A DNA stretch of 32,224 nt from Phycisphaerae bacterium (lineage in GTDB: Bacteria > Chloroflexota > Anaerolineae > 4572-78 > J111), in the NCBI GenBank assembly GCA_028285035.1, contig JANQQF010000089.1, positions 1 through 32,224 of the forward strand, given 5' to 3'. Under the pieces are notes generated by a model. The model saw nothing but the letters and a program-made list of their open reading frames with translations. It was not told the origin of the DNA and did no database searches. The translations under genes and the position numbers were made by a program. Below, piece by piece: positions 16,681-24,536 of the stretch (position 1 is its first letter; each line of letters opens with the position of its first letter).

Positions 16681-19600
16681 ATGAAACACAAACTATATAT
16701 AATTTTCTCTTTTATTACGCTTGGTATAGTTAATATTATATTGTCGTCAATACCACCTCAAACTTTGGTTAAACAAGATCAGGTGACCCCAATCTCAGCC
16801 GATCAGGCTGTGATTATGGCAATAAACAATGTCAGCCCAACAGACAATGGATTTGTTCTCAATCACCCCCGACATCAAGTGGCCTTTGCCCCAGATGGTA
16901 TCACCTTTGTTCCTAAAGTAGGCGGACCAACTTGGCGGTGGCATCTCACAGAAATCCTGACCGAAACCGAGTTGGATTTTGATATTGACGGCGTCTCTCC
17001 TACCCAACCCGATGCCACAACGATCAGTTATGATCGAGGTGACATCATCGAACTGTACCGTGCCCGTACAAATACAGTGGAGCAACAATTTGTCATCCCC
17101 CAGCCGTTAACGTTGGGCGAGACGGATTTGGTGATTAGTGGGGCCATTGACAGCGCGGGTGCGTTCTCTCGTAATGAGCAAGGCTGGCAATGGCAAACGA
17201 CCGAGGGGCAAGTCGCACTCGGGGATGTAACCGTCTTTGATGCAACAGGGCAAACGCTGCCTGCCAGACTGGACGTAACGGCTGACAGCACCCAGCTTAC
17301 CGTCGATGGTATGGCCCTCGCCCAGGCCAGCTATCCGGTGACGATTGATCCCGAAATTGGGACAAATGACTTTCGCATTTCCGATATGGGCAGCGGGCTG
17401 CCCAATATGCCATTGGCGAATGAACCCGATGTGGCTTACAACAGTAATGCCCAGGAATATTTGGTGGTATGGCAGGGCCAGGATAATCAAGGGGGCCTTT
17501 CCTATCAAGAGAACGAAATTTATGGGCAACGGATTGATGCCACGACCGGGGCTGAAGTCGGAGAGAATGATTTTCGGATCTCTGATATGGGGCCTGATGG
17601 TGACCCAACCTTTAATGCCCTGTCCCCAACCGTAATCTACAACCCCAACAGCAATGAGTATCTCGTCGTCTGGATTGGCGACGACAATATCGGGTCTGCC
17701 GATGAGGCCTTTGAAGCCTACGGCCAACGCTTGGATGCGACCGGCCAGGAAATTGGCAGCAACGACTTTCGCATCTCTGATATGGGGGCCGCCGCTATTA
17801 ATCCAAATTACGATGTTCTGCCGTACGGCAATGTCGCTGTGGCCCACAATAGTACGGCCAATCAATACTTGGTGGTATGGAGCGGGGACGAGAGCGCGCT
17901 CCCTCTGGTCGATGATGAGTTTGAAGTGTTTGGCCAACTGCTACAAGCCAATGGCAGCCAAACGGGAACAAATGACTTTCGTATCTCCGATATGGGAGTC
18001 AACGGGACAACAACCGAATTTAGTGACAAGGTCGATGTCGTCTATAACAGCACAGATAACGAGTATCTGGTGGTGTGGGAAGGCACCCAAATCATCCCAC
18101 TTCCCTCACCGCTCATCCCAGTGAACCAAACCGAAATTTATGGACAGCGTATTAACGCAACCACGGGTGCCGAGGTAGGAGGCAATGATTTTCTCATCTC
18201 TGATATGGGGGGCCTTAGCTCATCAGATTATGCAGGCCAGGATCCCGTCATCGCTTATAACAGTGATGACAACGAATACCTAGTTGTATGGCGGGGAGAT
18301 GACAATGTGGGCACGTTGGTTGACAATGAATTTGAAATTTTCGGGCAACGGCTCGATGCTACAGGGGCAGGTATTGGTGACAATGATTTCCGAATTTCCG
18401 ATACAGGGCCCGATGGTAATATCGGCTATTTCACTGATCGGCCTGATGTCAGCTACAACAGCAGTATCAAGGAATATTTGGTGGTTTGGTACGGCTTTGA
18501 GCAAGGGAATAATTCCCCGACCAATGATCAACATGAGATATATGGGCAACGTTTTGTGGGAGCCACCGGAAAACCGATTGGGGACAATGATTTCCGAATT
18601 TCCGATATGGGACCCGAAGATAATTCCATTCTGAGTAAAGCCAGATTTCCAGCCATCGCTTATAACAGTACGGTCAGTGGTTATTTAGTGGTTTGGCAAG
18701 GCAATGAAAGCGATGAGGTTGAAATCCACGGTCAGCTATTGAGCAATAATAGCACGGAAATAGCGCCCAATGATTTTCGTATTTCGGATATGTGGACGGA
18801 CACAGCATTTGATGCGTTTCTCCCAGCTGTCGCCTACAACAGTCAAACCAATGAGTATCTAGTGGTTTGGCAGGGCAGAGAAGGGGTTTGGTTAAATGAC
18901 ACACCATTCCTCTATGAAACGGAAATTTATGGGCAACGCATCAATGCTGCGACTGGCGACGAGGTCGGGGTTAATGATTTTCGCATTTCTGATATGGGAG
19001 TTGATGGCAACCCTCTAATTAACGCATTTGATGCAGATGTTACCTACAACAGTATGGATAATGAATATTTAGTGGTTTGGGCGGCTGATGATGACACCAA
19101 TATACTGAACGACGAAGAGTTTGAGATTTTTGGACAACGTCTTGGCGCAGACGGCGCAGAGATCGGGGCCAACGACTTCCGCATCTCTGATATGGGGCCT
19201 GATGGTAGTCCAGCTTATATCGCCATCGATCCTGCGGTCGCCTATAACAGTACCAACAATGAATATCTCGTAGTTTGGGAGGGCGATGATAACATTTTCC
19301 CCCTTGTGGATGAGGAATTTGAGGTTTTTGGACAACGTCTTGGGGCAGACGGCGCAGAGATCGGGGCCAATGACTTTCGTATCTCTGATGCAGGACCAAA
19401 TAGCAATGTAACATATGATGCCACTACTCCCGCTGTCACTTATAACAGTACGGATAATGAGTATCTGGTTGTTTGGAACGCTGATGATGATACAGCCTCA
19501 TTGACAGATAATGAACAAGAGATTTACGGGCAACGGCTCAGTTCGGCTGGCCTAGAGATTGGCTCCAATGACGTTCGCATCTCTGATATGGGACCCGATG

Positions 19601-20187
19601 GGGACCAGAATTATGATGCCATTAAACCAAGTGTTGTCCACAACAATTTGAACAATGAATATTTAATTGTGTGGATGGGGGATGACGATATCGCCCCTTT
19701 AATTGATGATTACTTTCAAATGTTTGGACAACGACTTAATGCAAGCGGAGTAGAAGTTGGGTCTAATGATTTTCTCATTTCCGATATCGATCCAAATATA
19801 TCCCTTAACTTCCACAGTCCAAAGTCCTCAGTTGTTTTTAATGACAACAACAATGAATATCTGGTCATTTGGGTCGGCTACGTAGGCCTACCTGGTGAAG
19901 CAGAAGTTTATGGGAAACGACTTCATTCAACTACGGGACAAGCCATAGAGACCCAAATGCAGCTTTCGGATATGGGGCCAGATGGGGATACAGCTTACAA
20001 TGCGTTTAGGCCAGCTTTGGCCACGAATAGTACCAACGAGTCAAGTCTTGTTGTTTGGCAGGGGGATGATGCAGGTAAGGGGCTAGATGAGAATGAGTTT
20101 GAAATTTTTGGGCAAATGGTTGCATTTACTGGAACGATAACAATATCAGCCCCCACCAAAATTTATCTACCATTGGTTATAAAATAA
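16681..20187 (+). CDS. giant secreted 14-blade beta-propeller protein, paralogue 3
   Basis: 1168 residues; AAAGGA 8 bases before the ATG supports the start. The N-terminus (MKHKLYIIFSFITLGIVNII) is a signal peptide or anchor; unlike its paralogues it has no Cys, so it should not be a lipoprotein. The N-terminal module (about 30-228) ends YPVTIDPEIG. Fourteen blades follow: NDFRISDMG (blade 13 LISDIDP, blade 14 TQMQLSDMG), a proline-rich loop in blade 4 (IPLPSPLIP) and DMWTD at blade 8, exactly matching the positions in the other two proteins. The C-terminus is KIYLPLVIK. Blades 2-5 read very like those of paralogue 2. Blades 9-11 contain a near-identical 69-bp direct repeat (see 19123-19389). 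It lies 22 bases before the CSLREA gene. It is probably surface-exposed; the ligand is unknown. Confidence 0.85.
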   Translation: MKHKLYIIFSFITLGIVNIILSSIPPQTLVKQDQVTPISADQAVIMAINNVSPTDNGFVLNHPRHQVAFAPDGITFVPKVGGPTWRWHLTEILTETELDFDIDGVSPTQPDATTISYDRGDIIELYRARTNTVEQQFVIPQPLTLGETDLVISGAIDSAGAFSRNEQGWQWQTTEGQVALGDVTVFDATGQTLPARLDVTADSTQLTVDGMALAQASYPVTIDPEIGTNDFRISDMGSGLPNMPLANEPDVAYNSNAQEYLVVWQGQDNQGGLSYQENEIYGQRIDATTGAEVGENDFRISDMGPDGDPTFNALSPTVIYNPNSNEYLVVWIGDDNIGSADEAFEAYGQRLDATGQEIGSNDFRISDMGAAAINPNYDVLPYGNVAVAHNSTANQYLVVWSGDESALPLVDDEFEVFGQLLQANGSQTGTNDFRISDMGVNGTTTEFSDKVDVVYNSTDNEYLVVWEGTQIIPLPSPLIPVNQTEIYGQRINATTGAEVGGNDFLISDMGGLSSSDYAGQDPVIAYNSDDNEYLVVWRGDDNVGTLVDNEFEIFGQRLDATGAGIGDNDFRISDTGPDGNIGYFTDRPDVSYNSSIKEYLVVWYGFEQGNNSPTNDQHEIYGQRFVGATGKPIGDNDFRISDMGPEDNSILSKARFPAIAYNSTVSGYLVVWQGNESDEVEIHGQLLSNNSTEIAPNDFRISDMWTDTAFDAFLPAVAYNSQTNEYLVVWQGREGVWLNDTPFLYETEIYGQRINAATGDEVGVNDFRISDMGVDGNPLINAFDADVTYNSMDNEYLVVWAADDDTNILNDEEFEIFGQRLGADGAEIGANDFRISDMGPDGSPAYIAIDPAVAYNSTNNEYLVVWEGDDNIFPLVDEEFEVFGQRLGADGAEIGANDFRISDAGPNSNVTYDATTPAVTYNSTDNEYLVVWNADDDTASLTDNEQEIYGQRLSSAGLEIGSNDVRISDMGPDGDQNYDAIKPSVVHNNLNNEYLIVWMGDDDIAPLIDDYFQMFGQRLNASGVEVGSNDFLISDIDPNISLNFHSPKSSVVFNDNNNEYLVIWVGYVGLPGEAEVYGKRLHSTTGQAIETQMQLSDMGPDGDTAYNAFRPALATNSTNESSLVVWQGDDAGKGLDENEFEIFGQMVAFTGTITISAPTKIYLPLVIK
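19123..19389 (+). repeat. 69-bp near-identical direct repeat between adjacent blades
   Basis: 19123-19191 and 19321-19389 match at 64 of 69 bases and are 198 bases (one blade) apart. They encode the stretch from FE(I/V)FGQRLGADGAEIG to NDFRISD. Four of the five differences are silent, and the other changes Ile to Val. This points to recent duplication or conversion with selection on the protein. Confidence 0.8.
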
Positions 20188-20209
20188 GCATCTAACAGAT
20201 AGAGGACAA

Positions 20210-21970
20210 ATGAAAACACCTAATCAACTCCCAATACATTTTACAAAACTCCTGAGTCGCTTGTTATACACGCTAATTTTAGGTCTTTTTCTAGCGACCA
20301 CAGTTCATATGATCTTGAGTTCCGTCGCCTTTGCCGCCACGATTACGGTTGACAGTCTATCTGATACGCAGGCAAATGACGGGGTTTGCACCTTGCGAGA
20401 GGCCATCATCAACGCCAATCAGAATGACCAATCCGGCTCCACGGATTGCTTAGGCGGAAGTGGCACCGATACGATTAATTTTAGTATCAGTGGGGTCATT
20501 CCGCTTGGCTCAGATCTACCTGCTGTGACGCAAAACATCATTATCGACGGCAGTGGGCAAACCATTCAAATTGACGGACAAAATGCTCGCCCGATTTTTG
20601 ATTTCGTCACGGCGGAAGCTACGGTGAAAAACTTGACTGTAGAAAACGGTAACGCTACAAGCGAGGGTGGTGCCATCTCAGCGGCTGAGATGCTGACCCT
20701 AACCAATGTGATCATCTTCAACAATAGTGCAGTAGGTAACGGTGGGGGCGTCTCAGCGGGCATGCTAGTGGTGATTGATAGCCGCTTTGAACGCAACTTC
20801 AGTCAGTCCTTTGGCGGTGGCATTGATGTTAAATCTTGGGGGGTGATCTCCAACAGTACCTTCATTAGTAATGGCAGTGATGCCTCGGGAGGGGCGGGAT
20901 CAATTGATGGGCTGACCGAAGTAACCAACAGTCATTTTGAAGGAAATTTTTGCAACAAAGGCGGCTGTAATGGGGGCGGCTTGCACATCACCAATCAAGC
21001 AGTCGTAGCCAACACCGATTTCATCAACAACACCGCAATGGATATGGGCGGAGGGATGGTTCTATCCGATGCCCTTACCCTCAATGGCGGTCAATTTGAG
21101 GGTAATCAAGCAATACGTGGGGGTGCGGTCTTTGGTCAGGCGGACCTCACGATTACGGGCACCCAATTCCTTAGCAACACAGCACAAGGGATGACTACAG
21201 CGGGCGGTGGTATTGCAGCTATAGGCGCAGTTACGGTACAAAACGGCATATTCAAATATAACACTGCCACTACGGGTGATGGGGGTGCTGTATGGGTCAA
21301 TAATACGCTTGCCGCCACCCAAACCGACTTTATCAACAATACAGCCGATATGGGCAGTGGCGCGGGCTTGTATGTAAACGGCGGGTTACACCTCAATCGA
21401 GTCAGCCTGATCGGCAACACAGCCCAACTCAACGGCGGTGGGGTATCACATCAAGGGGCAGGTGAGGGCTATCTGGTCAATGTGTTGGCCGCACGCAACC
21501 AAGCTGGCAGTGGGGCCGGTTTTTATTTGGGTTCAACTGGTTCAATCAAGTTACTTCACCTAACCATCGCTGATACTACCCTCAATCCAACACAAGCGAT
21601 TTATGCAGCCGCCGGTACCGCAGCTGTTACTAACACCATTATTACGAGTCACACCGTCGGTATCCAGCAGGCAGGAGGAAACATCTCCCAAGATTACTCT
21701 ATGTTCTTTGGAAACACATTTAACACAGCGAGCTTAGTCAACAATGGGGCTAACAGTTTTACAGGTGATCCCGCCTTCGTTGATATTGCGAATGATGATT
21801 ACCACTTAGCCTTCGAGAGTGATGCCCTTAACAAAGGTATCGATGTTGGTGTGATCGAGGATTTTGATGGCGAGCCTCGGCCTTGGCAAGGTGCCCCCGA
21901 AATTGGCTTCGATGAGCGGGAGTTTTTCAAAATTTATGCCCCACAGATGATGACAACTGGTTCTAATTAA
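20210..21970 (+). CDS. secreted CSLREA-domain right-handed beta-helix protein
   Basis: 586 residues; GAGGA is 3 bases before the ATG. The signal peptide runs to a probable cleavage after VAFA (about residue 43). The mature protein starts with the CSLREA signature: TITVDSLSD, then NDGVCTLREAIINAN, with two Cys (CTLREA and TDCLGG). Residues about 110-530 are a parallel beta-helix with many short repeats such as FINNTA, GGG, LSNTAQG and LIGNTAQLNGGGV, as in polymorphic outer-surface/pectate-lyase-like proteins. It ends choice-of-anchor-Q style (YHLAFESDALNKGIDVG, then FDGEPRPW). The last residues, FKIYAPQMMTTGSN, look like a degenerate version of the KIYLPLVxK tail. No catalytic residues of a polysaccharide lyase were identified, so a structural or adhesive surface role is likelier. 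It sits between propeller paralogue 3 and the second LRV gene. Confidence 0.82.
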   Translation: MKTPNQLPIHFTKLLSRLLYTLILGLFLATTVHMILSSVAFAATITVDSLSDTQANDGVCTLREAIINANQNDQSGSTDCLGGSGTDTINFSISGVIPLGSDLPAVTQNIIIDGSGQTIQIDGQNARPIFDFVTAEATVKNLTVENGNATSEGGAISAAEMLTLTNVIIFNNSAVGNGGGVSAGMLVVIDSRFERNFSQSFGGGIDVKSWGVISNSTFISNGSDASGGAGSIDGLTEVTNSHFEGNFCNKGGCNGGGLHITNQAVVANTDFINNTAMDMGGGMVLSDALTLNGGQFEGNQAIRGGAVFGQADLTITGTQFLSNTAQGMTTAGGGIAAIGAVTVQNGIFKYNTATTGDGGAVWVNNTLAATQTDFINNTADMGSGAGLYVNGGLHLNRVSLIGNTAQLNGGGVSHQGAGEGYLVNVLAARNQAGSGAGFYLGSTGSIKLLHLTIADTTLNPTQAIYAAAGTAAVTNTIITSHTVGIQQAGGNISQDYSMFFGNTFNTASLVNNGANSFTGDPAFVDIANDDYHLAFESDALNKGIDVGVIEDFDGEPRPWQGAPEIGFDEREFFKIYAPQMMTTGSN

Positions 21971-21999
21971 GAAGCGCTTGAAACTAAACAGGAATAATA

Positions 22000-24306
22000 A
22001 TGACGAACAACAATACACAAGAAGATACCACCAATACGATGCTGGCCTCTAGCTTGATCGCTCGGTTTGATACCGTCGCCATTGAAGAGATAGCGATCAT
22101 AAAAAAGCAAGCTCGGGGGATGATCCAGGATTATCTATCAAAGGCGTGGTACATTCACCGAGGCAATTTGGTCATCGATGGTCATTTTGACAATAATGTG
22201 GCCTTGATTGTGGATGGCAATCTCACCGTGCGTGGTCTCTACAACGATTATAAATCGGGGTCAGGCTATCTCTTGTGTTTGGGTGATTTTCGAGCCCAAA
22301 ATATCATGTCTTGGAACGCCTTTGCGGTGACTGGCTCACTCTATGCCGCTGGCTTTGTTTGGGCATACTACAATGATTTTCCGTTTGAGGTATTTGGCGA
22401 AACCTTTCAGGCGCGGGGAATGGCCTTCTTTGATAAAGCCTACGCCCTACCCGAACGGCAGCTTGTCGAAGCGGGGAGCCACAATGGTGAAAGTTTTGGG
22501 AATTTGGAAACGGTTTTCAGCCAAGATCTGCATCAATATCACGATTCTGACCTTGAGGAGATATCGTTGGTCGAAGCTTTGGCCCTGCTTCAAAATGAGG
22601 ATCAGGATGCGTTGACTGTGATTTCTGATTTAGATGAAATGCGAGAAAAATTTAGTAATGAAGCGACAGATTTTCTTTATCTAAATTTGAATAGTGATTG
22701 GGATGTCGTCCTTAAAAACATTTACAACGGGAGAATTTTTCGCCAACCTTACGCATTTCCTGATGATCCCAATGAGGCATCGGTAGACACCCTTTGTTTA
22801 AGCCTGATGCAACAAAACATACCACAGGCGATTTATAAAGCTGCCCTGTCCCATCCTACCTTGTGGTACGATTTAGCTTTGGCCCCGGAAACCCCACCTG
22901 AGGTATTAGCCCAACTCGCTAAACATGATGCTTGGTGGATCAGGGAAGCTGTGGTGGGTCAAGCCAACACCCCAGGGAATACACTTATGACTCTGGCCGC
23001 AGATAAGGACAAACGAGTCCGAGCCGCTTTGGTTCATAATCCGCAAGCCACCTTGACTCTCATTGATCAATTGATCGATGATCCCGATCCAGAGGTGCGC
23101 CGCGCCATCGCCGCCTCTACAAGCGCCCCATCCTATTTTGACCATCTGCTTGAGGATGAAGATCAAATTGTGCGACGGATTTTGGCCGCCCATCCCGCCT
23201 TGCCCTTGGCTCATCGCCGAAAATTGATTACTGACTCAGCGGTAGAAATGCGTCGCCACGCCCTACAGTACCTCCCCCCAACCCCGGAGCTTGTCGAAGA
23301 ATTTGCCGTGAGCGAAGATCCCGAACTGAGAGCCTGGGCGGCTCAGATGATAAATAAGGTTGCTTCTAAATCAGACGATGATGAAACTATTTTCAAAAAT
23401 GTTCTGCAAAAGGATGAGGTTCTGAGTTTATTATTAAGCCCTGATGATCAGGTCAGGCAAAGCGCCTTTCAACAACAGATATGGATCTCATCTTTGCCAT
23501 TAGACCTCCTTGGGCAGTACTTCGAACGCTTTGCTCAGGATGAGTTGCAAATTGTCCGGTTCAGAGTCGCCCAGATTTGTCGGGACGGTGACATTCTGGC
23601 TCGCTTGGCCCAAGACTCCAGTCAAGATGTTCGTCTGGCTGTGGCGACAAACTTTGCCACACCCTCTTCCGTTTTGACTGAGATGGTCAAAACATTGGCT
23701 GAGACCCAAACCACCCACGTTGGCTTTGGGGCCTCACCCAGTCAAAGCTTTGTCATGATGTTGCTAGAAAATCCGCTTTTGCCCGCCGAAGCCTTTCCCC
23801 ATATTCGACGCATCATTCCGCTTGAGTATCGTTTGGCTCGACACGGAAATCTGCCCCTGGAAATTTATTTAGCTTATGAACGCTATGATGATCCATATGG
23901 TCCGGGTGATCAAGAATATGAGGATATCGAAACGATGCAACGTCTCAGCAGTCAGCCAAACCAAGCCCTTGCTTTTATGGCGAAAAGTAGCCATTGGGGA
24001 TTTCGTCATCTGGCCGCGATGCACGCTAACACCCCAGCCGCAGCATTACATCATCTCCTGACGACATCACTAGACGATCGCTACCTCTTGTCTGGTTTGG
24101 CCGCAAACAAATATTTGGGCAGTGGCTCGGCGGAGGCTGAAACAATGATCACCACCCTTTTGAGTCAAAATGATCACGAGATAGATCGTACCCTCTTAGG
24201 CAATCCCTACCTACCCAAAGATATTCTGCTACGAGAAGGGCATCGCTCTCCAGACGAAGCCCAAAAGGTGTTATGGCAATGTTACGGCATCGAGTGGCAG
24301 CCTTAG
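22000..24306 (+). CDS. cytoplasmic beta-helix/LRV repeat protein, copy 2
   Basis: 768 residues; AGGAA about 6 bases before the ATG. A clear full-length paralogue of the protein at 11951: both share near-identical segments such as LGDFRAQN followed by SWNAFAV and GSLYAAGFV, the same LRV region (about 275-450; REAVVGQANTPGNTLMTLAA, KRVRAALVHNPQATL, EVRRAIAAST), and the same ending with DEA(K/Q) and VLWQ. It is 25 residues longer, mainly through an acidic insertion at about 195-222 (EDQDALTVISDLDEMREKF). No signal peptide is present. The beta-helix segment (about 57-150) resembles polymer-forming cytoskeletal proteins. A scaffold or binding role for a neighbouring product is inference; here the neighbours are a propeller and a beta-helix protein rather than the kinase-like protein. 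It is the last gene of the + strand block and is convergent with the regulator at 24537. Confidence 0.75.
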   Translation: MTNNNTQEDTTNTMLASSLIARFDTVAIEEIAIIKKQARGMIQDYLSKAWYIHRGNLVIDGHFDNNVALIVDGNLTVRGLYNDYKSGSGYLLCLGDFRAQNIMSWNAFAVTGSLYAAGFVWAYYNDFPFEVFGETFQARGMAFFDKAYALPERQLVEAGSHNGESFGNLETVFSQDLHQYHDSDLEEISLVEALALLQNEDQDALTVISDLDEMREKFSNEATDFLYLNLNSDWDVVLKNIYNGRIFRQPYAFPDDPNEASVDTLCLSLMQQNIPQAIYKAALSHPTLWYDLALAPETPPEVLAQLAKHDAWWIREAVVGQANTPGNTLMTLAADKDKRVRAALVHNPQATLTLIDQLIDDPDPEVRRAIAASTSAPSYFDHLLEDEDQIVRRILAAHPALPLAHRRKLITDSAVEMRRHALQYLPPTPELVEEFAVSEDPELRAWAAQMINKVASKSDDDETIFKNVLQKDEVLSLLLSPDDQVRQSAFQQQIWISSLPLDLLGQYFERFAQDELQIVRFRVAQICRDGDILARLAQDSSQDVRLAVATNFATPSSVLTEMVKTLAETQTTHVGFGASPSQSFVMMLLENPLLPAEAFPHIRRIIPLEYRLARHGNLPLEIYLAYERYDDPYGPGDQEYEDIETMQRLSSQPNQALAFMAKSSHWGFRHLAAMHANTPAAALHHLLTTSLDDRYLLSGLAANKYLGSGSAEAETMITTLLSQNDHEIDRTLLGNPYLPKDILLREGHRSPDEAQKVLWQCYGIEWQP

Positions 24307-24354
24307 ATTGTCAAGAAACCGATTATACGTGTTCCAAGAAAAAGGTTGGATTCG

Positions 24355-24432
24355 TGTCATGCCCGCGTGTTTTTGGCAAGCATCCATTGCTCACGGCCAG
24401 TGGATGCCCGATAAAACCATTCGGGCATGACA
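24355..24432. repeat. palindromic dispersed repeat between convergent genes
   Basis: The outer arms tgtcatgcccg (24355-24365) and cgggcatgaca (24422-24432) are perfect 11-bp inverted repeats. An inner pair, gcatcca (24380-24386) and tggatgc (24401-24407), gives a second stem. The left half resembles the reverse complement of positions 1-50. It lies 48 bases after the second LRV gene and could also end transcription, though no T-tract follows the outer stem. A reading frame crossing it (24273-24455) is not a gene. Confidence 0.65.
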
Positions 24433-24480
24433 TTCAGAAATCTCTACAGGCCTAATCACATAATCCAGTACATTTAGGAG

Positions 24481-24516
24481 TAAAAAATAATCACCCCAAG
24501 TTTGAATTAAGGGGGT
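24481..24516 (-). terminator. possible intrinsic terminator of the SARP-like regulator
   Basis: Read on the - strand, 20 bases after the regulator's stop, acccc pairs with ggggt (24512-24516 and 24493-24497) around a 14-base loop and is followed by a T-rich tract (ttattttttac, complement of 24480-24490). The stem is only 5 bp, so it is weak. Confidence 0.4.
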
Positions 24517-24536
24517 ATCTGACGCATACGATGTCC

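Noticed and set aside
17107..17937. 276-codon reading frame on the - strand inside propeller paralogue 3
   Set aside because: It is antisense to a strongly conserved repeat gene; its length follows from the repeat codon pattern, and no family or ribosome binding site supports it.
11951..24306. LRV proteins as immunity proteins of a polymorphic toxin system
   Set aside because: One LRV gene is next to the kinase-like gene, but its paralogue is not next to any toxin candidate, and both are large, so an immunity role has no direct support.
24273..24455. 60-codon frame after the second LRV gene
   Set aside because: It overlaps the end of that gene in another frame and runs through a palindromic repeat; no ribosome binding site or family.
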